From positions 310,001-374,000 of the forward strand of contig NZ_WQNE01000002.1 of NCBI RefSeq assembly GCF_009759665.1: DNA of 64,000 nucleotides, given 5' to 3'. Each line of letters opens with the position of its first letter. The first letter of the stretch is position 1. Below are positions 35,545 to 43,550 of this stretch, in pieces. The notes under the pieces were generated by a model. That model had not been told where the DNA came from and ran no database searches. It saw only the letters and a program-made list of their open reading frames with translations. Made by a program: the position numbers and the translations under genes. The DNA is from Bradyrhizobium cajani. GTDB lineage: Bacteria > Pseudomonadota > Alphaproteobacteria > Rhizobiales > Xanthobacteraceae.

Positions 35545-36477
35545 CTATGCCCACTTCATGTATCGTCGGAAGATTGGGGACCAGCCAGGCAGCGACGTTG
35601 GATGCTCCGCCCAGAAGATCGGAAGTGTATTGTCAGGAGTGTTGTGATTAAAACCGATCGCCAACTGACCGTCCTTGTAACCCAGCGGATCTCGAGCGTG
35701 CAGAATCCGCCCATAATGAAAGCAGATTTTCTCGGCCTCGGAGCGCAACGCGGGGTCTTCGTAGAAGCGCGAGGTGGGCGAGAAGCATTTGAACGACGCG
35801 TCGAGCTCCATCAAGCAACGGATGTCTGAGAACGCGGTGTTTTTTCTGGTGTAGTCCAACCCATCTGACGTTGCGAATATCGGACAGTAAGTGATTTTCG
35901 CGTCAGGATGGGCCTTAGAAAGCGTCTGTATGACGTTCCTCGAGAACTTCTCAATCTGCTGTCCGCTACCGCAGATGTCGTCGATGAAAAAGTAACGATC
36001 TACAGAAGACTTGCCATGAGTATCGCTGGCGCCGGGAAATCCCGGCAGCTCGAATTGGTTCGGGAACAGGCCCGCGGGAAGATTGTTCTCTTGTCTGAAA
36101 TAGTAGAGCAAATGCTGACCACTTTCAGATGGGTTACCTACGGCGAGAAATCGCGTGCGACTTATCGCGATCCGAAGTTGATGATCAATGAAGTCAATGT
36201 CGATGGTGTCGGCATTGTCCTGTCGGATTTTGGTGACCACGGGGCGCTGGCACGCGTACTGAAAATGCGCGCGAAGAAGCTCGCGTATCTCACCGATGCC
36301 AAAGTAGAGAAAGTTGGACAACAGGTGGAGCATATGAAGGCGCTCATTGACGCCACTTGAACCGCGTTCACTGAAGGACGAAAGCCAAGCATCAATCTCA
36401 ACGCGCTTGGCCCGCCCCTCCCAGACACACTCGCTTAGACGTTTTATCTTCTTTCTCAGATATTGCTCGTCAAACAT
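35545..36477 (-). CDS. Phosphoribosyltransferase-like protein (PRTase-CE type)
   Basis: 310 residues. A helical N-terminal part (1-75) is followed by a type I PRTase-like fold: DRYFFIDDICGSGQQIEKF (FIDDICGSG at 164-172) is the PRPP-binding loop (hhDDhxGTG pattern), preceded by IAISRTRFLAVG and followed by KITYCPIFATSDGLD. Relatives described from conflict systems as PRTase-CE have this shape. The loop residues are kept, so PRPP or nucleotide binding is likely, but the product is unknown. It follows the methyltransferase by 1 base and precedes the ATPase by 1 base. Confidence 0.78.
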   Translation of the reverse strand: MFDEQYLRKKIKRLSECVWEGRAKRVEIDAWLSSFSERGSSGVNERLHMLHLLSNFLYFGIGEIRELLRAHFQYACQRPVVTKIRQDNADTIDIDFIDHQLRIAISRTRFLAVGNPSESGQHLLYYFRQENNLPAGLFPNQFELPGFPGASDTHGKSSVDRYFFIDDICGSGQQIEKFSRNVIQTLSKAHPDAKITYCPIFATSDGLDYTRKNTAFSDIRCLMELDASFKCFSPTSRFYEDPALRSEAEKICFHYGRILHARDPLGYKDGQLAIGFNHNTPDNTLPIFWAEHPTSLPGWSPIFRRYMKWA

Positions 36478-36478
36478 G

Positions 36479-37813
36479 TCAACGGATTTTCTTGAATAGG
36501 AGGATCGTCTCTTTCGATATCAGTCCGGCAGTTGAGTGCCGCTTCGTGATGAGGCCGCGCGAACGGATGTGGTCTTCCAGACGGAGCTGCAACTCCAGTC
36601 CGAGCGCTTCGCAAATTTCAGTAAGGTAATTCTGTGTGTCAAATTGGTACCCACAAACCGTATTGTTTCCCACAATCAAGACCAACTGACCGCGAGGCCG
36701 AAGGCGATCGCATGTGCGGGAGAGTGCATCGCGCATCTCGATCAGGAACGTTGCCGCTATGTGTCGCCGCAGTGGATTGATTTTGCCGATCTTGTTCAAC
36801 AAAGCTTTCGACGACAACAGAGGAGCATCCATCTCGACTCTTTCCGAGAGACTGAAATGCTCCCTGCCAATACTTTGCCGTTCGAGTTCTCTCAAACCGG
36901 AGCCCGCCATTCCAAGCCACTGCAAGCTCAACGACGATGAGCGAATGTACTTTTGAGCACTGCCGTATGGTGGAGACGATATCACGAGGTCCACGAGGCC
37001 GTCGCCTGGAGCGGTCCGGGCATCGTCGAAGACTGAGACCTTCGGATTGCTGCACTGTTCGGATAGAAGTCTAAGACGCTCGAAGTTCTCCTCAACGCAA
37101 AGCTCGAATAGACCGAACACGTCCGCCGTTGAGCGATCAGTCAGCCATTGCTTCCTCAGTTTTCGTTGATTCTTCGTCAGCGATTTCCTACGCGCATCGA
37201 TTCTTACAGGCACGGGCACCGTTGGATCGGTCAAGCCGACCCGCGAAACAACGGCCGAAAAGCAGGTCTTGAAGAAGCATTCTGCCGGGCCTTCTGGGAT
37301 GGATTCAAGGGCCTGCCGCAGGCGACTCAGTTGCGAGAGCACCTTAGGGCTAAACCACTTTTCTAAATCGATGGATCCCGAAGGAGGCTTTGAACCTCTT
37401 CGCGGCAAGCTCGACCAGATCACTTCGAGTCCCGCATCGACAACATCTTCAGGGATCGGCGTCGTCTTGGCCCGACTAACTAGACGGGCTAACGGATTTG
37501 AATCAGCGCCTTGAACGATTGCTCCCCGAACTAGCCCCTCTACAAGCACGGTCCCCGATCCGCAAAAAGGGTCGTAGACGACCGCTCCTGGCTTCGCGAG
37601 CTGACTGCAATTCAAGAAGAACAAAGGAATGTTCAGCAACAGCTTCGCTGGGTACGGATGCATACGATGCGTGAAGCGGTCCGTTGCTGAGGAATTCCCA
37701 ACGAGTTCTCGGAAATCAACCTCCAAGGCGCGACCGCGTCGAAAGCGCGACAGTAGCGCATCGAGCTCGTCGTCAAAGGGGCGCGAGAGGGGGTCTAGAG
37801 ATCGTTGGAGCAT
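36479..37813 (-). CDS. DNA methyltransferase (N4-cytosine/N6-adenine type)
   Basis: 444 residues. HPYPAKLLLN (52-61) and YDPFCGSGTVLVEGL (80-94) form the SAM site (motif I), with D-x-NP at ADSNPLA (about 103-109). SSPPYG (279-284) is the catalytic motif IV of amino-methyltransferases. The order X-I..IV and the long insert between them match the COG0863-like group found in modification systems. It is the first gene of the operon. No matching restriction gene is seen. It may mark self DNA for the neighbouring PRTase-ATPase module. Start chosen at ATG 37813; there is no other good start. Confidence 0.85.
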   Translation of the reverse strand: MLQRSLDPLSRPFDDELDALLSRFRRGRALEVDFRELVGNSSATDRFTHRMHPYPAKLLLNIPLFFLNCSQLAKPGAVVYDPFCGSGTVLVEGLVRGAIVQGADSNPLARLVSRAKTTPIPEDVVDAGLEVIWSSLPRRGSKPPSGSIDLEKWFSPKVLSQLSRLRQALESIPEGPAECFFKTCFSAVVSRVGLTDPTVPVPVRIDARRKSLTKNQRKLRKQWLTDRSTADVFGLFELCVEENFERLRLLSEQCSNPKVSVFDDARTAPGDGLVDLVISSPPYGSAQKYIRSSSLSLQWLGMAGSGLRELERQSIGREHFSLSERVEMDAPLLSSKALLNKIGKINPLRRHIAATFLIEMRDALSRTCDRLRPRGQLVLIVGNNTVCGYQFDTQNYLTEICEALGLELQLRLEDHIRSRGLITKRHSTAGLISKETILLFKKIR

Positions 37814-38314
37814 CTATGAGCTAACGCGAAGCGGATGGATGCTTCAATTTATACAATGGGATATCTACGATAAGCGAAATTGTCGGATATCCAGACGTAT
37901 CTCTGCGGTAGAGGCCGCTTTGCAGGCGGCGACCTGCGAAAGCAGACGGACAACCGGGTCTGCGGAGAGCTCCGATTTTGAGGATTCTTGGCCTACCTCA
38001 GGCCAAACGAATCGCTGCTGGCGATCGGAAAGCGCCAGTAACGCTAGTCTAATCAATGACTTGCTTGCGCAAGAAACGCCGGCCAGTCACGTTGGCCCAA
38101 AGACGCAAGCCAATCAAACAAGTAGGATGGAGCCTGGCGCCCCGCCCTCGCACTGATCAACAGTTGCGGGCCAGCCCTGTCTCGGCAGGGCGTGCGATTC
38201 GTCTTATTTGTACGCTACGCTACTCGGCAGCCATCTCTACGCTGTAGATTACTTCCATGCTGGAGCAGCGTACGGTCTTATCGCCTCAGACCGATTATGG
38301 TCCGGGACAGAGGC
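37814..38314. other. Intergenic region with promoters, no gene seen
   Basis: 500 bp between divergent genes. I see no supported gene in either strand. AT-rich words near 37851-37890 hold TGGGATATC and GATATCC-A in inverted order, a possible operator for the methyltransferase operon, and TATAAA on the minus strand as a possible -10. None of this is certain. Confidence 0.35.
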
Positions 38315-38683
38315 ATGATCGGCGGGGACGACAAGAATCGGATCGAGGCATTTGGGTCACCAGGTGGCACGGAAATACCGCGAGCTACGAAGCGTCGTCG
38401 CAAGAACCGTGGCGTTCCCCCGCCCGCGGCGTTCGACATCGATACGTTGCCGGACAGCTCTAATTTGACGGCCTTAGAGACAGCCGCGGTCATCAGGCGC
38501 ACACCCGGAGCGCTAGAGCAGTGGCGGCGCGATCCGAACCACCTACTGAAATGGCGCTACGTCGATGGCCGGCCCCTCTATCGGGTCGATGCGGTGCGCG
38601 ACTATCTGGCCAAGTGGGATAAGACCGCTAGGACGCCTCAGCCGCATAATGCTCACGGAGACGGCCGAGGAGCTCGGCCTTGA
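38315..38683 (+). CDS. Excisionase-like HTH protein
   Basis: 122 residues from MIGGDDKNRIEAFG, with AGAGG 2-6 bases before ATG 38315. The N-terminal half is basic and likely disordered. Residues about 50-105 form a short helix-turn-helix with a wing (NLTALETAAVIRRTPGALEQ, then RYVDGRPLYRVDAVRDYL), the AlpA/Xis-like layout. Reading the element end, it lies beside the integrase and overlaps it tail to tail by 56 bp. I infer a recombination directionality factor. Start could also be ATG 38297. Confidence 0.65.
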   Translation: MIGGDDKNRIEAFGSPGGTEIPRATKRRRKNRGVPPPAAFDIDTLPDSSNLTALETAAVIRRTPGALEQWRRDPNHLLKWRYVDGRPLYRVDAVRDYLAKWDKTARTPQPHNAHGDGRGARP

Positions 38684-39959
38684 TCGGGTCAAGCGGATTT
38701 GTCCGCTGAAGGCGCACGATTTTGCCGACCCGTTTCGCGCCGACCAACTCCGCAATGTAGTCGTGAGCTGCTTCGAACGCCATCTTGCGGATGATCCACT
38801 GTTCGTCGTGGTTGTAGACCTGATCGATTCCGCTAGGCTTTTGACCAACACACAGCCGCTGGATTTCGTTGTCGTAACCACAGCGTGACATGATGGTGCG
38901 CAAGCTGCGCCTCAAGTCATGCATGGTGAACTTGGCGACACTCGCTTCCTTGACCAAACGGTTGACCATCTTCGTGAAGCCGGACATCTGGCCGCCGGTC
39001 TTTGGTGACGGGAAGACATAGTCGGAGGTTGCCCGCTGGAAATGTTTCGCGGCCGTGAGCACCTCGTCAACCAGGTGAGTGCGCGGCACATCGTGGTGCA
39101 ACCCCATCTTGGTCCACGTCGCATCGAAGGTGATACGGTCGTCCATGATGTGCTTTCGCCACTCGATCATGGTGGGCTCGCTGCGGCGCGGGCCGCCTAG
39201 CAGGCACATGCGTGCCAGCAGACCGAAAGCTCCGAGCTTGCCGGACGCATCCCAGACCTTGACGATTTCCTCATCGGTCAGCGCGCGGCCCTTTGCTCGG
39301 CGCCCGACTCTCTGCGCACGGGTTTCCTTGGGTGCGCGATAGCCGGCAAGCACGTTGTGCTCGACGTAACCTTCGCCGACGCACCATTCGAGGAAGGTAT
39401 GGACGTGCTTGCGCAAGTCCTTGGCTGCACCGCGCTTGCCGGTCTTGGCAATCTTGTCGACCGCAGCCATGATCTGCCGTCGCGTCAGACCCCCCACGCC
39501 GCTCTCAGCGTGATCCTTGAGCCCGCGCCGCAGCGCGGACATTGCTGGCTTCCAGTTGACGACTTGACGTTCGGTCAAAGACGTCTGGTACGGACCATCT
39601 TCAACAATGAGGGCCGCGAGCGTGGTGAGCTGCTTCTCGGCCGCCAGTTGCCGCCTCGCCTCGCGCTTCGCATCGTTCGGGTCCAAGCCCTTGACGACCT
39701 CGCCTGCGGCGATGGTGGCCGCCTTGCGCGCGGCCTTCTCATTATATTTGGGCCACGCGCCGAGGGTCTTGCGCTGGGTCCCCCTCACCCCCGGTTTGGT
39801 GAAGAGGTAAACCCAAGTCCGGCCGCCGGTGGCGCGCATGCGCAGGGCCAGGCCGGGCAGCTTGTCGTCGTGGAGATAATGCTGCGCCTTACCCGGCGGC
39901 AGCGTTGCGTTGCGGATCACCGCATCGGTGAGTGTCAGCTGGTTGGCCGGCTCCGTCAT
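38628..39959 (-). CDS. Tyrosine-type site-specific integrase of the element
   Basis: 443 residues from MTEPANQLTLTDAVIRN, RBS AGGAAG. N-terminal DUF4102-like arm-binding domain (VIRNATLPPGKAQHYLHDD, LRMRATGGRTWVY), then a core-binding helix bundle. Catalytic residues: R258 in GGPRRSEP, H347 and R350 in MHDLRRSL, Y382 in VYNH. The usual second His (VLGH) is Gln373 (CVGQ). It lies just inside the tRNA-Val attachment site and points away from it. So it probably integrates the island into tRNA-Val(CAC). The Gln for His swap may lower activity, but His is sometimes replaced in such families. Confidence 0.9.
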   Translation of the reverse strand: MTEPANQLTLTDAVIRNATLPPGKAQHYLHDDKLPGLALRMRATGGRTWVYLFTKPGVRGTQRKTLGAWPKYNEKAARKAATIAAGEVVKGLDPNDAKREARRQLAAEKQLTTLAALIVEDGPYQTSLTERQVVNWKPAMSALRRGLKDHAESGVGGLTRRQIMAAVDKIAKTGKRGAAKDLRKHVHTFLEWCVGEGYVEHNVLAGYRAPKETRAQRVGRRAKGRALTDEEIVKVWDASGKLGAFGLLARMCLLGGPRRSEPTMIEWRKHIMDDRITFDATWTKMGLHHDVPRTHLVDEVLTAAKHFQRATSDYVFPSPKTGGQMSGFTKMVNRLVKEASVAKFTMHDLRRSLRTIMSRCGYDNEIQRLCVGQKPSGIDQVYNHDEQWIIRKMAFEAAHDYIAELVGAKRVGKIVRLQRTNPLDPIKAELLGRLREHYAAEAS

Positions 39960-40280
39960 GCTTCCTTCCCTCTCTCTGTGCCCGGTGTACCCCCGCAAGA
40001 AGGGCGGTCAGCCCTCGAACAGAGCCGGGCCTCAGACCCTCTCCTTGCCGTGTGCCCGCGCAGGGAGGATCCACAGACCCAAACAGAACCGGGTCTCAGA
40101 CCTCCCCCGCTTTTGTGCCCCAAGGGAAAATCCCCGGCGGGCACAACGGGGGCATACAAAATGTAGCAAGGTCACCTATGGGCTCTTATGGCCACATATG
40201 GCCATAACTACCATCAATTAAAGGAGTTTCTACATTCCAACTATGGCTGGATTTGGTTGGCTCGGGTCTACGGATTGTGG

Positions 40281-40325
40281 TTCACACGGGAGAGGTCCAA
40301 GGTTCGATCCCTTGTGCGCCCACCA
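40281..40325 (+). other. 3' fragment of tRNA-Val(CAC), element attachment site (attR-like)
   Basis: 45 bp with correct geometry for the 3' half of a tRNA: anticodon loop TTCACAC (anticodon CAC), stem strand GGGAG, variable AGGTC, T-arm CAAGG-TTCGATC-CCTTG, acceptor strand TGCGCCC, A, CCA. The 5' half is missing: the bases upstream do not pair with GGGAG and no GGGCGCA acceptor strand precedes. So this is the duplicated target, with the element to its left. The intact tRNA should be at the other end. Confidence 0.85.
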
Positions 40326-40759
40326 TCCGTCTTCCTGAACCCTGCCGGTTGCGGATAGTTATCGACGCCCTGCGGCGTTCGAGACCCGTCTCGCTCAAAA
40401 ATGTCGAAAACAACCCCATGCACAGTAGCCGACCCCAGTCGGATCAACTGGTTGCGTATTTTCCGAAATTCAGGTTGACCCGTCGGGCAAAACAGGGGCA
40501 TGATGGCATCGTCGGAAGAGGGCTGCTGGACGGCCCGACCGTGCTTGAGGTCAATGCCGCTTCGTCGGCTCATGAGCAATTGGCTCAGCGGGAGCGTTCG
40601 CTTCACGCCAGCGACGGGCGAGAGGGTGACCTCAAGCACCGTCGCCAGAACCGAGTCAACGAAATCTAAACATCTCTTTTCGAAATCGTCCTCTCGCCCA
40701 ACCGATCGATAAACTTACACTGCTACACGGCAGCACGACTGCGGTGTGCGAGGATAGAG
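40326..40759. other. Junction region, chromosome side, no gene seen
   Basis: About 430 bp. On the minus strand an open stretch (40268-40639) crosses the attachment site and has no RBS. I treat it as remnant or chance. No promoter or hairpin stands out. Confidence 0.4.
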
Positions 40760-41722
40760 TTGGTATCTCCACGAAAGCTCATCGGCCTGGCTCTAGCGGT
40801 TACCGCGGTTGTCATCGTCGTGGGCGCCGCGACGTCGCTCCTTGTCGCCTATAAAGCCGAAGAGGCCGCCGGATCCCAACCGTATTGTATCCAAATCGCC
40901 GACGGGACTTCCGACTATCGCCCCGCCCGCTCCTGGCTGGACTTGTCCTCATTGATAATGTGGGCCAAGCGTGATGGTCCACTGTACATGCAGCACCATG
41001 CCATCCTCGTTGTCGGCGCGGCTGCCAATCCACGTCTGCTTCACTGGTCGTATCGCCGCCGCGCCTTCGAGCCGGGCGTGCTCAACGGGCAAATCGAGGG
41101 CCGTGGGCCGGCGGTGACCTGCCTACCGGCGCGTGACTTCGCGCGTAAGCGGCTGGCGCTGGTCCCCCAATCGTCCGACAGCAATTACCTGAGATACCCT
41201 GCGCAAGGTACTTATCGCATTCCAAGCGTCTGGCAGCCAAAGTGGAGCGGCGGGACGAGCCCCAGCTTGCTGCTCGCGACGACTGCACCCGATTTCCAAC
41301 CACTCAGTCGGCGATGGAGCGACCTCGCGCCGGGGGAACGCGACAGCAACTGGCTCTTCGTCGAGTGGAATCCCGAATGGGTGTTAAGCCTGATAGGGAA
41401 AGCACCTAGCGGGAACGTGGTCGAGCAGAGCACGGAGTTCGGCCTCTCGAAAACCAAGACCGTCACGCACGGTAGAGATGGCAAGGATTATGTCGGATAT
41501 GGCTATCTTGTTTATGCCGACGGTCACGGCGTCAATACCACGGTGATCGGCTGTGGGATGCCATCCGACGCCTCTCCGAAATCATGTCAGCACCGCTTCA
41601 TCAACAAGGGGCGGCACTTCTATTTCCGCCATCGACCGGAGGACGTGGCCTATTGGCGCAATATGCAGCAGCGTATCCTTGAATTGATGGACTTATTCGA
41701 GGCTCGCGACGGCGCTTCGTAG
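40760..41722 (+). CDS. Hypothetical protein with N-terminal membrane anchor
   Basis: 320 residues from TTG 40760 (AGGATAGAG just upstream). The first 35 residues form a membrane segment (LIGLALAVTAVVIVVGAATSLL). The rest is a large outside domain rich in aromatic residues with four Cys (two pairs, QPYCIQ..TCLPA and IGCGM..KSCQH) that could form disulfides. I recognise no family. It is the first chromosomal gene beside the att site and shares no operon with neighbours. Confidence 0.7.
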   Translation: MVSPRKLIGLALAVTAVVIVVGAATSLLVAYKAEEAAGSQPYCIQIADGTSDYRPARSWLDLSSLIMWAKRDGPLYMQHHAILVVGAAANPRLLHWSYRRRAFEPGVLNGQIEGRGPAVTCLPARDFARKRLALVPQSSDSNYLRYPAQGTYRIPSVWQPKWSGGTSPSLLLATTAPDFQPLSRRWSDLAPGERDSNWLFVEWNPEWVLSLIGKAPSGNVVEQSTEFGLSKTKTVTHGRDGKDYVGYGYLVYADGHGVNTTVIGCGMPSDASPKSCQHRFINKGRHFYFRHRPEDVAYWRNMQQRILELMDLFEARDGAS

Positions 41723-41802
41723 CGCGGATAGGCGTGACTGGATTGCTTTGCGTCCGCCGTCGCTCTGCGACCTATGGCGAACAAGCCGCTCGCAATGAAA
41801 CC

Positions 41803-42480
41803 TTAAGCTGCCCGATCCGGCCGCCAGGCCGCGTAGAGACCGACGAGGGTTCCGATGGCGACCAGCGCTGCCGCCAGCAGCACCTGCAATTGCCCGTCAT
41901 CGGTGGCGCCTGCGGACGACACCAGTCTGGTCACGACGACGAACAGAATGCCCACAGAGGCTGCTGCCCCCAGGCAAAGATGGGCGAGTTCTCGCGTCAG
42001 GTTCCGGCCGAGAAGTCCGAGTGCCGTAAAATACATCGCGCAAGCGTTGGGATGAACGAACAAGGCGACGCGTGCGTAAGGGCCGTAGGCGTCGAAGAGG
42101 GACTCACATCGGCTCAGTGCCGCTTTCGAGGCAACCCGCTGCAGGAACGGCCTGAAAAAACGAGCCTGTCCGTAGCTCAGAACCGCACCCACGATGATGG
42201 CCAGCCACGCCACGATGAAAACGGAGACATCCGCGGACTTCGGATTGAGCGCCGCGGACATCAGGATGAGGGCGGTCCCGGGAAAATAGCCAAAATACGG
42301 GAACACCGTCTCCAGGAGCACGCAGGCGAACATGAAGGCCAGAAACCATGCCGAACCGGTCGCATCCTGGACGATGGCATTCAAGTCGAACAGGTTCGTC
42401 CTGTACAAGACGAGGTACATGCACATGGCTAGTCCAGCCAGCGCGTAAAACGGCAACGCTCCCGACAGGAACCGTCTCAT
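41803..42480 (-). CDS. DedA/VTT-like membrane protein
   Basis: 225 residues from MRRFLSGALPFYAL. About six hydrophobic segments can be read. The central part (TVFPYFGYFPGTALILM, GAVLSYGQARFFRPFLQ) is like the SNARE-associated/DedA (VTT) family with its re-entrant loop, including the Gly-rich signature. DedA proteins flip lipid carriers or affect membrane stability. The match is partial (no clear G[LV]P motif), so it may be a distant relative. No obvious partner. Confidence 0.6.
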   Translation of the reverse strand: MRRFLSGALPFYALAGLAMCMYLVLYRTNLFDLNAIVQDATGSAWFLAFMFACVLLETVFPYFGYFPGTALILMSAALNPKSADVSVFIVAWLAIIVGAVLSYGQARFFRPFLQRVASKAALSRCESLFDAYGPYARVALFVHPNACAMYFTALGLLGRNLTRELAHLCLGAAASVGILFVVVTRLVSSAGATDDGQLQVLLAAALVAIGTLVGLYAAWRPDRAA

Positions 42481-42682
42481 CCAACCATCGCGCTTTGTTT
42501 CGCGGACACAGCGGGAACCATCGATATCAGGACAAGACAACGGAAACGCATGACTCAGCTTTAGGCGAACGAGATCGCTCCTGTCGATAGCAATCCTCGC
42601 CTCGCCCTGTACACCCCTACCCGATCTGCAATATCTCGGCTGCGCACTTTGCGCTAACGGCCCCTCGGGTCCGGATCAGGCT

Positions 42683-43522
42683 TTAGTGAGCCATCAGGAC
42701 AGGCAGATCGGCGTGGTCCAGGATATGGCTGGTCGGCCCGCCGAATATCATTTGCCGCAGCCTGGTGCGGGTGAAGGCTCCCTTGATCAGTAGATCGCAG
42801 CCTTGTGCCCTGGCGGCATCGAGGACCGCTTCACCAGTGTTGCGATTCCCCAGTTCAACCCTCATCGCGTGGGCTGCAATGTCATTGTACTGCAATTGCT
42901 GGACGATCCGATCGGCGGATGGTCCTGGTACCCCTTGGCCGCCAACAACGGTCAGGACCGTGACCCTTTCGGCCAGACGAAGCAACGGCATGGCAAATGC
43001 GTTTGCCCGAGCTTGCTCGGTGCTGCCGTTCCAGTGGATCATGATGTTTGTCGCGGTGCTTCTTGGCGCGTGCGACGGCATCAGGAGAACGGGCCTACCG
43101 CTCTCGAACAACGCGAATTCAATCGCGCGACGGTGAGGACCCGCAGCGTCAGCGTCGAACCGTGCCATCACGATCAGATCGAAAGCGCGCCCATAACTTC
43201 CGACAAAGTCTTCGCCCTCAGGCGCGGTCGCCAACCAGCCGAAGCAGGGTCGACTGGATCCCGCGGTGCTTCGAGGAATATTGTGCTTCAGCATGAACGC
43301 TTCGAAAAAGTCGCGCATGTCGTTCAATTCGGCTTCGCTCTTCGTCTGAAACGAATCCAGGAGAACGCCGGTGGCCAATTCTGCGGCTACATATTGAGGG
43401 ATGCCGAAGCGGAGTGGAAAGCCTTCGACATAGGCGCCGGTACGTTGCGCGAGGCCTACGACGACATCGAGCATGGATGTCATCATCGAAATATTCTGAA
43501 GCGGGACCAAGAGCGTCTTCAT
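42683..43522 (-). CDS. Universal stress protein (double UspA-like)
   Basis: 279 residues from MKTLLVPLQNISMMTS. Two alpha/beta Usp-like halves: the first ends with DLIVMARFDADAAGPHRRAIEFALFESGRPVLLM, the second with DLLIKGAFTRTRLRQMIFGGPTSHILDHADLPVLMAH. The last motif fits GxxS-type ATP-binding Usp (GGPTSHIL). The first half has lost it. Usp proteins aid survival under stress; a role specific to this gene cannot be named. It is directly downstream (28 bp) of the histidine kinase gene in the same direction, so it may be its target or partner. Confidence 0.85.
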   Translation of the reverse strand: MKTLLVPLQNISMMTSMLDVVVGLAQRTGAYVEGFPLRFGIPQYVAAELATGVLLDSFQTKSEAELNDMRDFFEAFMLKHNIPRSTAGSSRPCFGWLATAPEGEDFVGSYGRAFDLIVMARFDADAAGPHRRAIEFALFESGRPVLLMPSHAPRSTATNIMIHWNGSTEQARANAFAMPLLRLAERVTVLTVVGGQGVPGPSADRIVQQLQYNDIAAHAMRVELGNRNTGEAVLDAARAQGCDLLIKGAFTRTRLRQMIFGGPTSHILDHADLPVLMAH

Positions 43523-43550
43523 TCTCAACCCCCGTGTTTTCGGGTGAACA

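Noticed and set aside
40268..40639. Minus frame across the attachment site
   Set aside because: It spans the junction, has no RBS, and its tRNA-derived part cannot be coding.
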